Assembly: GCF_021696945.1 (NCBI RefSeq) | Contig: NZ_JACYHE010000007.1 | Span: forward strand, 62,001-126,000 | Direction: 5' to 3' | Length of the DNA stretch: 64,000 bases | From: Streptomyces sp. JJ36 | Lineage (GTDB): Bacteria > Actinomycetota > Actinomycetes > Streptomycetales > Streptomycetaceae | In this document: positions 37,540 through 45,657 of the stretch, piece after piece | Layout: every line of letters begins with the position of its first letter | Position numbering within the stretch: the stretch's first letter is position 1 | Made by a program: the position numbers and the translations under genes | The notes under the pieces: generated by a model | Told to the model about the DNA's origin: nothing | Seen by the model: the letters and a program-made list of their open reading frames with translations, nothing else | Database searches by the model: none

Positions 37540-37592
37540 GGGCGTCCACCCGGCCCTCCGGCTTGTGCCCGGCTGCCGCACGGCGAGCGGGC

Positions 37593-39104
37593 TCAGGGCG
37601 CGCCCCGGGCCCCGGTGCCGCCGGGGGTCCCGGCCGGGCCGCCGGGTGCCGGTACGGGCGGGGCGGCGCGGGTCGCGCCGGCGCCGGCCGAGTCCGCGGC
37701 GGACGCTCCGGAGACGCCCGCCGCGGCCCACTCCTCCGCCGTCAGCGGCGGCCCGGAGAGCTGCGGCAGGCGCGGCCCCCGCAGCAGTGCCCACACCACG
37801 TCCGGGCGGAGCAGCACCGCCGGAGGCCGCTCCAGGGTCATCACGTCCGTCACCACCCGCGCCACCAGCCCGGAACCGGTCGAGACGTAGAGCAGCCGGT
37901 CCACCGCCCGGGCGAGCAGCCGTTCCCAAAGGGAGGGCGGGCGGTCCGCCGCCCCCGGGTAGAACACGTCCTGCCCGGTCGCCAGATCCCAGGCCACCGA
38001 GACCGGCCGGGCGATCCCCCGCTGGGCGCGCCGTGCCGTGCCGGGGGCGCCAGCCCGCCCGGCACGTACGGCGCGGCGCAGCGCCAGCGCGCCCTGTGCG
38101 GCGACCGACATCCCGTGGCCGTAGACCGGGTTGTAGGCGGCCACGGCGTCCCCGAGGACCACGAAGCCGCGCGGCCGGCCGCGCAGCCGCTCGACGTACC
38201 GGCGCCGGTTGACGGTGCTGCGGCAGAGCACCACCGGCGACAGCGGCTCGGCGTTCCGGGCCAGGGCGCCCACCACGCCGTGCCGGGCGCCGGCGGCGAA
38301 GGTCTCGAAGTGCTCCGGGTCGGCGGTGGGTTCGCCGCCGCGGGTGCCGCCGACCGTGACCAGCCAGCGCCCGCCCTCCACGGGAGCGACGACCGCCGCG
38401 CGGCCGGGCGTCCCGGCCCGCGGGTCGGCCTGCACGTTGACCACGGGAAAGTCCTCGGTACCGGCCGGGGCGCGGTAGACGCGGCTGGCGTACACCAGTC
38501 CGGTGTCCACCCGGCGTTCCCGTGGCCGCCCGGCGCCGAGGGCCGCGAGCCACACGGGCGCCCGTGAGCCGCGCCCGCCCGCGTCCACCACCAGGTCCGC
38601 CGTCAGCAGCGACTCCTCCCCGGACGGGGCGCGCAGCCGGACGCCCGTCACCCGCCGGGCGTCGCCGGCCAGTCCCAGCACCTCGGTGCCCTCCCGGACC
38701 CGGATGCGGGGGTCGGCCAGCACCCGGCGCCGGATCGTCCAGTCCAGCAGGTCGCGGCTGCACAGGTAGAGCAGGTGCGAGGCGGGCCAGCGGCGGAACC
38801 AGCCGCGCGGGCTGAGCGCCACCATGTCCCGCGGCAGCGGGACCCGCCGCGCGCCGGCGGCCAGGAGGTCGTCCGTCACCCCGGGTACCAGTTCCTCCAG
38901 CGCCCGGGCGCCGCCGGACCACAGCAGGTGGACGTGGCGGGCCTGCGGCACACCTCTGCGGGGGCCCGGGCCCTGCGGGTACACGTCCCGCTCGACGACC
39001 ACCACCTCCCGCACCCGGCAGGCCAGGGCGGCGGCCGCGAGCACGCCCGCGAAGCCGCCGCCGACCACCACGGCCCGTCCTGTGTCGCTGACCGGTTTCC
39101 TCAT
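37593..39104 (-). CDS. FAD-dependent monooxygenase/oxidoreductase (PHBH-like)
   Basis: A 503 aa flavoprotein. The FAD ADP-binding motif VVVGGGFAGVLAAAALA is at residues 12-28. A conserved Arg-rich patch RRGVPQARHVHLL follows, DAGGRGSRAP is in the middle, and the second FAD motif GDAVAAYNPVYGHGMSVAAQGAL is near residue 320. This is the layout of aromatic hydroxylases and halogenase-like FAD enzymes. The C-terminal 45 residues are low-complexity Ala/Gly/Pro. ATG 39104 overlaps the stop of the upstream membrane-protein gene (a GTG at 39107 is an alternative), so the genes are coupled. No partner reductase is present. Confidence 0.82.
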   Translation of the reverse strand: MRKPVSDTGRAVVVGGGFAGVLAAAALACRVREVVVVERDVYPQGPGPRRGVPQARHVHLLWSGGARALEELVPGVTDDLLAAGARRVPLPRDMVALSPRGWFRRWPASHLLYLCSRDLLDWTIRRRVLADPRIRVREGTEVLGLAGDARRVTGVRLRAPSGEESLLTADLVVDAGGRGSRAPVWLAALGAGRPRERRVDTGLVYASRVYRAPAGTEDFPVVNVQADPRAGTPGRAAVVAPVEGGRWLVTVGGTRGGEPTADPEHFETFAAGARHGVVGALARNAEPLSPVVLCRSTVNRRRYVERLRGRPRGFVVLGDAVAAYNPVYGHGMSVAAQGALALRRAVRAGRAGAPGTARRAQRGIARPVSVAWDLATGQDVFYPGAADRPPSLWERLLARAVDRLLYVSTGSGLVARVVTDVMTLERPPAVLLRPDVVWALLRGPRLPQLSGPPLTAEEWAAAGVSGASAADSAGAGATRAAPPVPAPGGPAGTPGGTGARGAP

Positions 39105-40270
39105 CACGGGGCACTCTCCTGGCGGGACGCTCGCCGGCGGACGTCCGCGACGACGGGGTGGCTCAGCGCCTCCGACATCCGGACCAGATCGAAGGGGGAC
39201 TCGCGGGCCGGTACGGGGCCGGCGCGGGCCGCCTCGTCCGGGGCCCGGCTGCGGGCGCGCAGCGCGGCGACGGTCAGCGCCGCGTCCGCGATGGCCGCGG
39301 CCTCCTCGGCCCGAGCGCCGTGCCGCAGGGCAGCAGCGTGCGCCCGGTCACGTACGGCGGTGTCGAAGTACGGCGCGAGCAGCAGCATGCCGTCGTGGAT
39401 CGCCGACGTGCGCTGCGTGAGCAGCAGTTGGGGCGGGGACCAGCGGGACATCCGTACGGGCGTGCTGCCCGGCACGGCGTGCCGCACCTCCCGCCACAGC
39501 GGTCCGAGCCGGCGGTAGGCGACCCGGGCGCGGCGGCGCTGCGAGGCGCGCTGCCCGGCGAGCGGCAGGACGAACCCGATCCCGATGAGCACCGCGGAGA
39601 GCGAGGCCAGGCGGGGCGCCAGCCCGGTGCTGAGCCAGTCCCAGTCCCGTCCGGCCCAGCGGGCTGCGACCGCGGCGAACTTGGCGCCGTCGTAACCGAG
39701 GTTCAGCAGGTATCCGGCGGTGAGCAGCAGGATGCCGCTGCGGAGCCAGCCGTGGATCTGGCGCGACCAGCGGCAGCAGAGGACGGTGGTCACCAGCACG
39801 GCAGCGGTGTGCGCCACCAGGTACAGCACGATCATCTCGCGCATGAACGGGGTGGTCGCGTAGTACGTGTCGAGGTCCCGGAGCCGTTCCTCGGGGGCGT
39901 CGGCGAGCGCGAAGAGCACGGCGAGGGCGACGATGACCGCCGCGTAGACGCCGGTGCACCAGCGGGTGGCGCGGCGGCGGGAGGCGGCGTCGCCGCCGCG
40001 CCAGTTGATGATGAGCACCAGGCAGGAGGCGCAGAAGCCGGTGAGGAGGCAGTAGACCAGCGGTGCGGAGATGTTGGGGACGCCGGTGACGCGGTTGACC
40101 CAGGCGATGGTGGGAGGTGCGGCGAAGACGAACACCGCGGAGGCGACCAGCAGCAGTCCGCCGACGGAGCGCAGCAGCGGGTCGTGCCGGCGGCGGACGA
40201 GCGCGGGCAGCCGGAAGAGGAAGGCGGCGCCGCCCACCGCGGCGGGGATGTAGAAGTCGAGTCCCTCCAC
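39104..40270 (-). CDS. MAB_1171c-type multi-pass membrane protein
   Basis: A 388 aa protein. Seven or so hydrophobic helices lie in residues 1-250 (YIPAAVGGAAFLF, SVGGLLLVASAVFVFAA, YCLLTGFCASCLVLIINW, CTGVYAAVIVALAVLFALA, VLYLVAHTAAVLVTTVLCC and others). A cytoplasmic C-terminal domain has WREVRHAVPGST and LLLTQRTSAIHDGMLLLAPYFD. This matches the family annotated as MAB_1171c putative transporter, with transport untested. The gene starts 7 nt after the metallopeptidase stop, and its own stop overlaps the monooxygenase start. Confidence 0.75.
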   Translation of the reverse strand: MEGLDFYIPAAVGGAAFLFRLPALVRRRHDPLLRSVGGLLLVASAVFVFAAPPTIAWVNRVTGVPNISAPLVYCLLTGFCASCLVLIINWRGGDAASRRRATRWCTGVYAAVIVALAVLFALADAPEERLRDLDTYYATTPFMREMIVLYLVAHTAAVLVTTVLCCRWSRQIHGWLRSGILLLTAGYLLNLGYDGAKFAAVAARWAGRDWDWLSTGLAPRLASLSAVLIGIGFVLPLAGQRASQRRRARVAYRRLGPLWREVRHAVPGSTPVRMSRWSPPQLLLTQRTSAIHDGMLLLAPYFDTAVRDRAHAAALRHGARAEEAAAIADAALTVAALRARSRAPDEAARAGPVPARESPFDLVRMSEALSHPVVADVRRRASRQESAP

Positions 40271-40276
40271 GGGCGG

Positions 40277-40795
40277 TCAGCCGAGCAGGCTGCGGTAGCA
40301 CAGGGAGGCCGCGATGCGCCCGACCGGGCCCTCGCCCCGGGGCGGCCCGCCGTCCAGCAGGGGGCGGCAGGCGCTGCCCAGCAGCAGCCCGAACCGCTCG
40401 GCCTCCCACTCCTCGTTCTCCGCGAAGTGGGTACGGGCGGCGGCCCGGCGGACCACCGTGGTCAGGTCCGCTCCCCCGGCGAGCGGCCGGGCGGCCGCGG
40501 CGGCCCCGCCGGCCGCATGGCCGCCGTGCCCGGCGTGCATGTGCCACAACTCGTGGCCGAGGATGACCACTTGGTGGTCGGGCGGGGTGTGCTCCTCCAC
40601 CACCACCAGATCGCGGTCGGGGAGCGCCAGGAACAGACCGCTGGCGGTGCCGGGCGGGAAGGCGGTGGTGCGCAGGTGCACGGGCCGCTCGCGCCGCCGG
40701 CCCATGGCTGCGCACAGGGCGCCGAACAGGTCGCGCGGGGCGGACCAGCTCTGGCCCTCGAGCCCCGAGACGAGTTCGCCGCAGAGGCGGCGCAT
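40277..40795 (-). CDS. HExxH metallopeptidase-like protein (ImmA/IrrE-like, 'toxin component' family)
   Basis: A 172 aa protein. The zinc motif HELWHMHAGH sits near residue 85, followed by a basic and acidic helix with HFAENEEWEAERFGLLL (a likely third ligand, Glu). This pattern is that of DUF955/IrrE-like peptidases in actinobacteria, which are often filed as toxin-antitoxin toxins and often cleave a cognate XRE repressor. ATG 40795 has GAGGGG 7 nt upstream; a GTG at 40813 is in frame. No XRE gene is adjacent here. It heads a three-gene operon with the MAB_1171c-type protein and the FAD enzyme. Confidence 0.7.
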   Translation of the reverse strand: MRRLCGELVSGLEGQSWSAPRDLFGALCAAMGRRRERPVHLRTTAFPPGTASGLFLALPDRDLVVVEEHTPPDHQVVILGHELWHMHAGHGGHAAGGAAAAARPLAGGADLTTVVRRAAARTHFAENEEWEAERFGLLLGSACRPLLDGGPPRGEGPVGRIAASLCYRSLLG

Positions 40796-40894
40796 CTCCC
40801 TGCCCCTCGTCACCGGTGGTCACCCGCCAGGCTCGCCGACATGTCACGTCGCAAGGTAGCAGGGCCGTGACAGGTGGTGAAGGCCGCCCCGTCC

Positions 40895-40932
40895 TTGACC
40901 GCGTCCGGACAAGCGCTAAGGTCTAGACTAAT
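40895..40932 (+). promoter_or_regulatory. LPMO promoter overlapping a DasR-type (dre-like) box
   Basis: TTGACC (40895-40900), a 16-bp spacer and TAAGGT (40917-40922) form a good promoter. Over the -10 lies TAAGGTCTAGACTAAT (40917-40932). Its centre GGTCTAGAC is the core of the DasR-responsive element, which in Streptomyces controls chitin and N-acetylglucosamine genes. The flanks are imperfect (11 of 16 consensus positions as I recall the consensus). It is about 170 bp upstream of the LPMO start, leaving a long leader. Confidence 0.65.
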
Positions 40933-41099
40933 GGTGAGCGCGGAACCGGCTTCCCGGCCCCGTCACCGTCCGCACACGTGCACGTCAGCGGCCGGTGACG
41001 ACCCTCGCTCCGGCGGAGCCTCCGCCCTCGCCAGCCCCCACATCCGAGGGATCGTCGCCTCCCCACCTCGGCGACGGTTTCCACCTGCGAGGAGTTGAC

Positions 41100-41615
41100 A
41101 TGCTCACAAAGAGGAAGCTGGCAGCCGTCATCGGGGCCGGAATGGCCCCGCTCGTCGCGGTGAGCCTGCCGGCCGGCACCGCCAGCGCGCACGGCTACGT
41201 GTCCTCACCGCCCAGCCGCCAGACCCAGTGCGCCGACGGGTCGGTGCCGTGCGGCCCCATCAAGTGGGAACCGCAGAGCGTCGAGGGCCCCAAGGGCCTG
41301 CGGAGCTGCAGCGGCGGCAACGCCCGCTTCTCCGAACTCGACGACGACAGCAAGGGATGGCGGGTCACCTCCGTCAACCGCACCACCACCTTCACCTGGC
41401 GCCTGACGGCCCGGCACGCCACCAGCACCTGGCAGTACTTCGCCAACGGCGCCAAGATCGCGGAGTTCGACGACGGCGGTGCGCAGCCCGGTTCGACCGT
41501 CCACCACCGGGTGGACTTCGGCTCCCACACCGGCCGGCAGAAGGTACTGGCCGTCTGGAACATCGCCGACACCGCCAACGCGTTCTACGCCTGCATCGAC
41601 GTCAACGTCCGCTGA
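41100..41615 (+). CDS. AA10 lytic polysaccharide monooxygenase (chitin-binding protein)
   Basis: A 171 aa secreted copper enzyme. The signal peptide ends TASA, and cleavage exposes His31 (HGYVSSPPSRQTQC), the amino-terminal half of the copper histidine brace. The second brace histidine is in TARHATSTWQYF (about residue 106), and the axial Phe region is NAFYACIDV. Cysteines fit the two family disulfides. The mature 141 residues are short for the family, with no carbohydrate-binding module. It oxidatively cleaves chitin (less likely cellulose). The ATG follows GAGGAG. The promoter carries a DasR-like site. Confidence 0.9.
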   Translation: MLTKRKLAAVIGAGMAPLVAVSLPAGTASAHGYVSSPPSRQTQCADGSVPCGPIKWEPQSVEGPKGLRSCSGGNARFSELDDDSKGWRVTSVNRTTTFTWRLTARHATSTWQYFANGAKIAEFDDGGAQPGSTVHHRVDFGSHTGRQKVLAVWNIADTANAFYACIDVNVR

Positions 41616-41636
41616 CCTTCCCGGCCACCCCGGCCC

Positions 41637-41678
41637 GGTCCCCCGCGGCGCCGCGTGCGGCGGCACCGCGGGGGGACC
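41637..41678 (+). terminator. LPMO terminator
   Basis: GGTCCCCCGCGG (41637-41648) pairs with CCGCGGGGGGACC (41666-41678), with a bulge and an inner GCCGC/GCGGC stem, 22 nt after the LPMO stop. Confidence 0.7.
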
Positions 41679-41856
41679 GTCCAGGTCCGGCAACTTCCGT
41701 GCATCAGAAGCGGGTTGAGGGTTCGGCGGAGACCGGGTGACGCGTCCCGTGCGCCGCGGGAGCGCTATCCTCGTCGTGCGCGACGGCCCCTCTCCCGCGG
41801 CCCGGGTGAGCACGGCGACGGACGCGGAAGCGCGGGACACACGGAGGGAGACCGGC

Positions 41857-42660
41857 ATGCCGGGGGAAGAGAACCAGGCCGTCACCATCGACACGAGCAG
41901 GCCGCACTCGGCCCGCATGTACGACTACTACCTGGGCGGCAAGACCCACTACGAGGCCGACGCCGAGGCCGCCGAACGCGTGCTCGCCGTATGGCCCGGG
42001 GTGCGGGCGTGGGCCCGGGCCAACCGCGCCTTCATGCACCGCTCCACCCGCTGGCTGGCGGGCGAGGCGGGCGTGCGCCAGTTCCTGGACATCGGCACGG
42101 GCATCCCCACGGAGCCCAACCTGCACCAGATCGCCCAGCAGGCCGTGCCGGACGCCCGGGTGGTCTACGTGGACAACGACCCGATCGTGCTGAACTACGC
42201 CGGTGCCCTGATGAACGGGACCCCGCAGGGCCGCACCGCCTACCTGCACGGCGACGTCACGGACCCGGAGAGCATCCTGAACGCTCCCGAGCTGCACGCG
42301 ACGCTGGACCTGACGGAGCCGGTCGCGCTCTCGCTCAACGCGCTGCTGCACTTCGTACCGGACGAGCAGGACCCGTACGGGCTGGTGTCCCGGCTGACGG
42401 AGGCCCTGGCCCCGGGCAGCTACCTGGCCCTCTCGCACGGTGCGCCGGAGCGGGACCCGGAGGTGCGGGACGCCGTCACCCGGCTCTACCGCAGCAGCGG
42501 CATCTTCGTGGTGGGCCGTACCCGCGCCGAGGTGGCGCGGTTCTTCGACGGACTGGAGCTGGTGGAGCCGGGGGTCGTACGGGCCGACCTGTGGCGGCAG
42601 CCCGGCGACGCGGAGGCGCCCGGTGTGTCGCTGGCCGCGGGAGTGGCGCGCAAGCCCTGA
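41857..42660 (+). CDS. SAM-dependent methyltransferase, DUF574-type
   Basis: A 267 aa protein. The family start is IDTSRPHSARMYDYYLGGKTHYEAD, and the SAM-binding motif is QFLDIGTGIPTEPNLHQ with an acidic VYVDNDPIV. These residues define the S-adenosyl methyltransferase family expanded in streptomycetes (pfam DUF574). Substrates are unknown. The ATG at 41857 follows GGAGGGAG, and a TATCCT -10 box is at 41766-41771. No obvious biosynthetic partner is adjacent. Confidence 0.85.
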   Translation: MPGEENQAVTIDTSRPHSARMYDYYLGGKTHYEADAEAAERVLAVWPGVRAWARANRAFMHRSTRWLAGEAGVRQFLDIGTGIPTEPNLHQIAQQAVPDARVVYVDNDPIVLNYAGALMNGTPQGRTAYLHGDVTDPESILNAPELHATLDLTEPVALSLNALLHFVPDEQDPYGLVSRLTEALAPGSYLALSHGAPERDPEVRDAVTRLYRSSGIFVVGRTRAEVARFFDGLELVEPGVVRADLWRQPGDAEAPGVSLAAGVARKP

Positions 42661-42849
42661 CGCCGTCGCCCGGCGGAACACCCGGGTGCCGGCCCGTTGC
42701 CCTTTCCTCACGCAACCGGTCCGCCGTGCCTGCGGCGCCTCGGTGCCCGGCCGCACGCCGGTCTGCCGTGTCGCCCCGCGTGCGGCACTCGTCGCACAGT
42801 CCGTCGGGGGGTGAGGATCGAGGTGCTGTCGCAGCGAAGGGATGCCAGG

Positions 42850-43551
42850 GTGACCACCACAGGTGCACGTGCGGCGCAGGTCCGCGAGGTACGCCGGCGA
42901 CTCGCTCGGGACGGTCCGCCCCGCACGCGGGCTCAGGAGGGAGACTTCGAGACCGTCACGGTGCCCGAGCAGCACTGCGACCAGCTTCGCGACGTGATGA
43001 TCGCAGAGGGGGCCGAGACGGTCGTCGAGGTCGGTCTCGCCTACGCCGGTTCTGCGCTCGCCGTGGGCGAGGCGTTGGCAACCACCGATCGCCCCAACCC
43101 CCGGCACGTCATCATCGACCCGTTCCAGGAGTCCGAATTCTTCAACGCCGGCTGGGACCTGCTGTGCTCGGCCGGACTGGATGCCATCGCCACGCTCATG
43201 GTCACGCCTTCCTCCCTCGCGCTTCCGCAACTGGTGAGGGAGGGCTTCGTCGCGGACGCCGCCTTCGTGGACGGCAGTCACCGCTTCCACGAGGTCTTCG
43301 TCGACCTCTACTTCCTGCGCAAGGTCGTCCGGCCCGGGGGCCTGATCGTCATCGACGACGACTGGTGGCCACCGGTGCACACCGCCGTGCACTACTACGA
43401 GCGGAACCTCGGATGGTCAGTGATACCCGACGCCTTCCCTGCCGAGGGGATCGGCGCCGGGCCTCCAGGCCGACGAGGCGCTCGCTGCAAGGCCTTTCGT
43501 TTGCCGGACCCCTCGTTCGAGCCGTCCTTCGAGGACTTCCGCGCCTTCTGA
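42850..43551 (+). CDS. class I SAM-dependent methyltransferase (Methyltransf_24-like)
   Basis: A 233 aa protein. Residues around VTVPEQHCDQLRDVMIAEGAETVVEVGLAYAGSALAVGEAL form the SAM site, with an acidic HVIIDPFQESEF loop, a metal-type Asp in FVDGSHRFHEVFVDLYFL and VVIDDDWWPP. The arrangement resembles O-methyltransferases of the TylF/MycE-like and type-3 groups. GTG 42850 follows GGGAT; in-frame GTGs at 42811 and 42823 (the latter after GAGG) are alternatives. Its GC3 is lower than its neighbours and CAG/TTC-type variation suggests a different origin. Function unknown. Confidence 0.72.
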   Translation: MTTTGARAAQVREVRRRLARDGPPRTRAQEGDFETVTVPEQHCDQLRDVMIAEGAETVVEVGLAYAGSALAVGEALATTDRPNPRHVIIDPFQESEFFNAGWDLLCSAGLDAIATLMVTPSSLALPQLVREGFVADAAFVDGSHRFHEVFVDLYFLRKVVRPGGLIVIDDDWWPPVHTAVHYYERNLGWSVIPDAFPAEGIGAGPPGRRGARCKAFRLPDPSFEPSFEDFRAF

Positions 43552-43645
43552 GACCGGTGCCGGCCGGCAGGCCTCGCACCGCCCGTCACGCGGCCCCGCA
43601 CCGGCCGGCGGGACACCGGTGCCGTCCCGCCGCCTGGGGCAGGCC

Positions 43646-44572
43646 TCACTCCGTACCGGCCTCCAGTCCCTCGCGCATGATGCGGCGGAGCAGGGCCGGG
43701 GTGCGGGCCGCGGGCTCGGCCGCGGTGACCAGCCGGTCGACCACGTGCCGGTGGAACTCGATGTCCTCCGGATCCTCCGGGTAGTGGGCGCTGATCAGCT
43801 GCTCCAGGTAGACCACGTCCGGGAGACCGTGGTCGGGGAGCCGCACCAGGGTGACCGGGCCCCCGGTGGCGACCGTGGCGGCGGCGTGGAAGGGCAGTAC
43901 CTGGACGGTCACATGGGGCAGGCTGCTCATCGCGATCAGGTGCTCGAGCTGGGCCCGCATGACGGCGGTACCGCCGATCGGGCGGCGCAGCGCGGCCTCG
44001 TCGATGACCGCCCACAGGTACGGCGGGCGCGGGTCGTGCAGGATCTGCTGCCGGCGCATCCGGAGCTCGACCCGGCGCCGCACCTGGGCCTCCGGGGCCC
44101 CGGCGTGCCCGAGCTCCACCACGGCCCGGGCGTATCCCGGCGTCTGCAGCAGGCCGGGGACGAACTGCGCCTCGTAGCTCCGGATCACGTCCGCGGCCTG
44201 TTCCAGGCCCAGGTAGGTGTGCAGCCACTCCGGTACGACGTCCAGATACGCGTCCCACCAGCCGGAACGGTTCGCCTGCTCGGCGAGGGTCATCAGCACG
44301 GCGCGCTCCGCCTCGTCGGAGACGCTGTAGATGGTGAGCAGGTCGGAGACGTCCCGGAGCCGGCACCCGGCACGCCCGAGCTCCAGGCGGACGATGTGGG
44401 CGTGGGTGGTACGGATGGCCTCGGCGGCCTCCTGCCGGGTGATGTACTGGCTCTCCCGGAGGGCCCGCAGCCGGGCGCCCAGGATCATCCGCGGGACGGC
44501 CGGGCCGGCCCGCCGCTGTTCCGGGAGCACCGCCGGCGGGTCGCCGCTGGTGCGCTGCTGTGTACTCCGCAT
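43646..44572 (-). CDS. XRE family regulator with DUF5753 (Scr1-like), no DUF397 partner
   Basis: A 308 aa protein. The HTH (GARLRALRESQYITRQEAAEAIRTTHAHIVRLELGR) is at about residues 30-65. The long C-terminal DUF5753 domain includes SYEAQFVPGLLQTPGYARAV and LPHVTVQVLPFHAAA. These regulators normally sit next to a small DUF397 protein and govern development or antibiotic production in Streptomyces. No DUF397 gene lies on either side. ATG 44572 follows GGAGAG; an ATG 12 codons upstream is in frame. Confidence 0.87.
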   Translation of the reverse strand: MRSTQQRTSGDPPAVLPEQRRAGPAVPRMILGARLRALRESQYITRQEAAEAIRTTHAHIVRLELGRAGCRLRDVSDLLTIYSVSDEAERAVLMTLAEQANRSGWWDAYLDVVPEWLHTYLGLEQAADVIRSYEAQFVPGLLQTPGYARAVVELGHAGAPEAQVRRRVELRMRRQQILHDPRPPYLWAVIDEAALRRPIGGTAVMRAQLEHLIAMSSLPHVTVQVLPFHAAATVATGGPVTLVRLPDHGLPDVVYLEQLISAHYPEDPEDIEFHRHVVDRLVTAAEPAARTPALLRRIMREGLEAGTE

Positions 44573-44809
44573 GTGCTCGCTCTCCGTCCGAAACGCCGCG
44601 CGCTCCACGGTACGGCCTGAGCGTGGCGTGGTCCGGCGTGCGGAGGGCCGGGGCCGCGGGGGCGGCCGCGCGTGTCAGGCCTCGCGTGGAGGCGCCGGCC
44701 CGTGCCCCCGGGGATTTCCCGGAGTCCGGCGTTCCGGGCCTCCCCACAACGGTAAGGACCCTCGCGCGCGTTGTCAGTACTCCGGGCGTGTCACCTGCCG
44801 CCGGGGGTG

Positions 44810-45631
44810 TCACCTACCGCCCGGGGCGGCGGACCGGCCCGGCCGGCGGGGCACGGCGAGCAGGTAGGGACGCCGCGCGGCGCCCAGGTAACGCTCCGTG
44901 TCCCAGCCGCGGTCGCCGAGCACGCCGGCGCAGGTGTCGAGCCGGCGGCGGGCGTCGTCGGTGCGGTCGCCGTCCGGGGCGGCGCCGGCCGCGTAGCGCC
45001 ACTCGACGCGGGCGGTGCCGGGGGTGTCGCCTTCGGTGACCCGGTATCCGGTACGCACCCGGCGCCCCGTGGGGTGCACGGCCGAGGGCGGCAGCCCGGC
45101 GGCTTCCAGGGCCAGGGCGACGGCGTGTACCGGCCGGGCGCGTTCCCAGGGCGCCGGCACGCCGAGCGGGCGCGGCAGCCGTTCCGGGGACTCGCCGGTC
45201 ACCCGGCGGATCTCCAGCAGGGCCTCCCAGGCCCGGGCGGCCGCCGCTGCGTGCTGCCCGCCCGCGCTCTCGTCTGCCCGGCCGTCCCCAGGCGGGCCGT
45301 CCCCAGGCGGGCCGTCCCCGGTGGCCGGGGTGAAGCCGGCTCGGGGCGGTGGCGCGGCGGAGCCGGGCGGCGGGCGGAGCAGCCGGTCGCGCAGGTCGCG
45401 ACCGGCGGCGGTCAGGTAGTGGGCGCCGACGCGCCCGTACGCCCGGGCCAGCCCCAGCCGCTCCAGCCGGCGCAGCGTGGAGGCGGCGGCGTGCACGGCG
45501 CCGGTGCCCGGGTCGGCGTCCCGGACCGCCCGGCGCTGGGCGGCGGTCAGCGCCGGCTCCTGCGGTGCCGGGGCGCCGTCCGGGCCGGAGGCGCCGGTGC
45601 CGTCCGGCCCGGGCTGCTCACGCGCTGTCAC
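44810..45631 (-). CDS. unrecognised protein with central Gly-Asp-Pro repeats
   Basis: A 273 aa protein. The N-terminal region (ALTAAQRRAVRDADPGTGAVHAAASTLRRLERLGLARAYGRVGAHYLTAAGRDLRDRL) looks like a winged-helix DNA-binding fold. A disordered linker with GDGPPGDGPPGDG follows. The C-terminal part has RYAAGAAPDGDRTDDARRRLDTCAGVLGDRGWDTERYLGAARRPYLLAVPRRP. No family is recognised. The GTG start is 6 nt after a TACGCT box (minus strand, 45638-45643), a probable leaderless gene. The 27-bp gap to the acyl-CoA dehydrogenase end leaves it downstream of that gene on the same strand. Confidence 0.65.
   Translation of the reverse strand: MTAREQPGPDGTGASGPDGAPAPQEPALTAAQRRAVRDADPGTGAVHAAASTLRRLERLGLARAYGRVGAHYLTAAGRDLRDRLLRPPPGSAAPPPRAGFTPATGDGPPGDGPPGDGRADESAGGQHAAAAARAWEALLEIRRVTGESPERLPRPLGVPAPWERARPVHAVALALEAAGLPPSAVHPTGRRVRTGYRVTEGDTPGTARVEWRYAAGAAPDGDRTDDARRRLDTCAGVLGDRGWDTERYLGAARRPYLLAVPRRPGRSAAPGGR
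45287..45323 (-). repeat. 15-bp tandem repeat inside unrecognised CDS
   Basis: GTCCCCAGGCGGGCC is repeated about two and a half times, encoding the GDGPP units of the linker in the overlapping gene. Confidence 0.6.
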
Positions 45632-45657
45632 ACGGGCAGCGTAACCGGGCACGGACC

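Noticed and set aside
35402..38212. 936 aa plus-strand ORF
   Set aside because: Shadow of the oxidoreductase and monooxygenase genes; only its 37127-37320 part matches the glycosyltransferase remnant.
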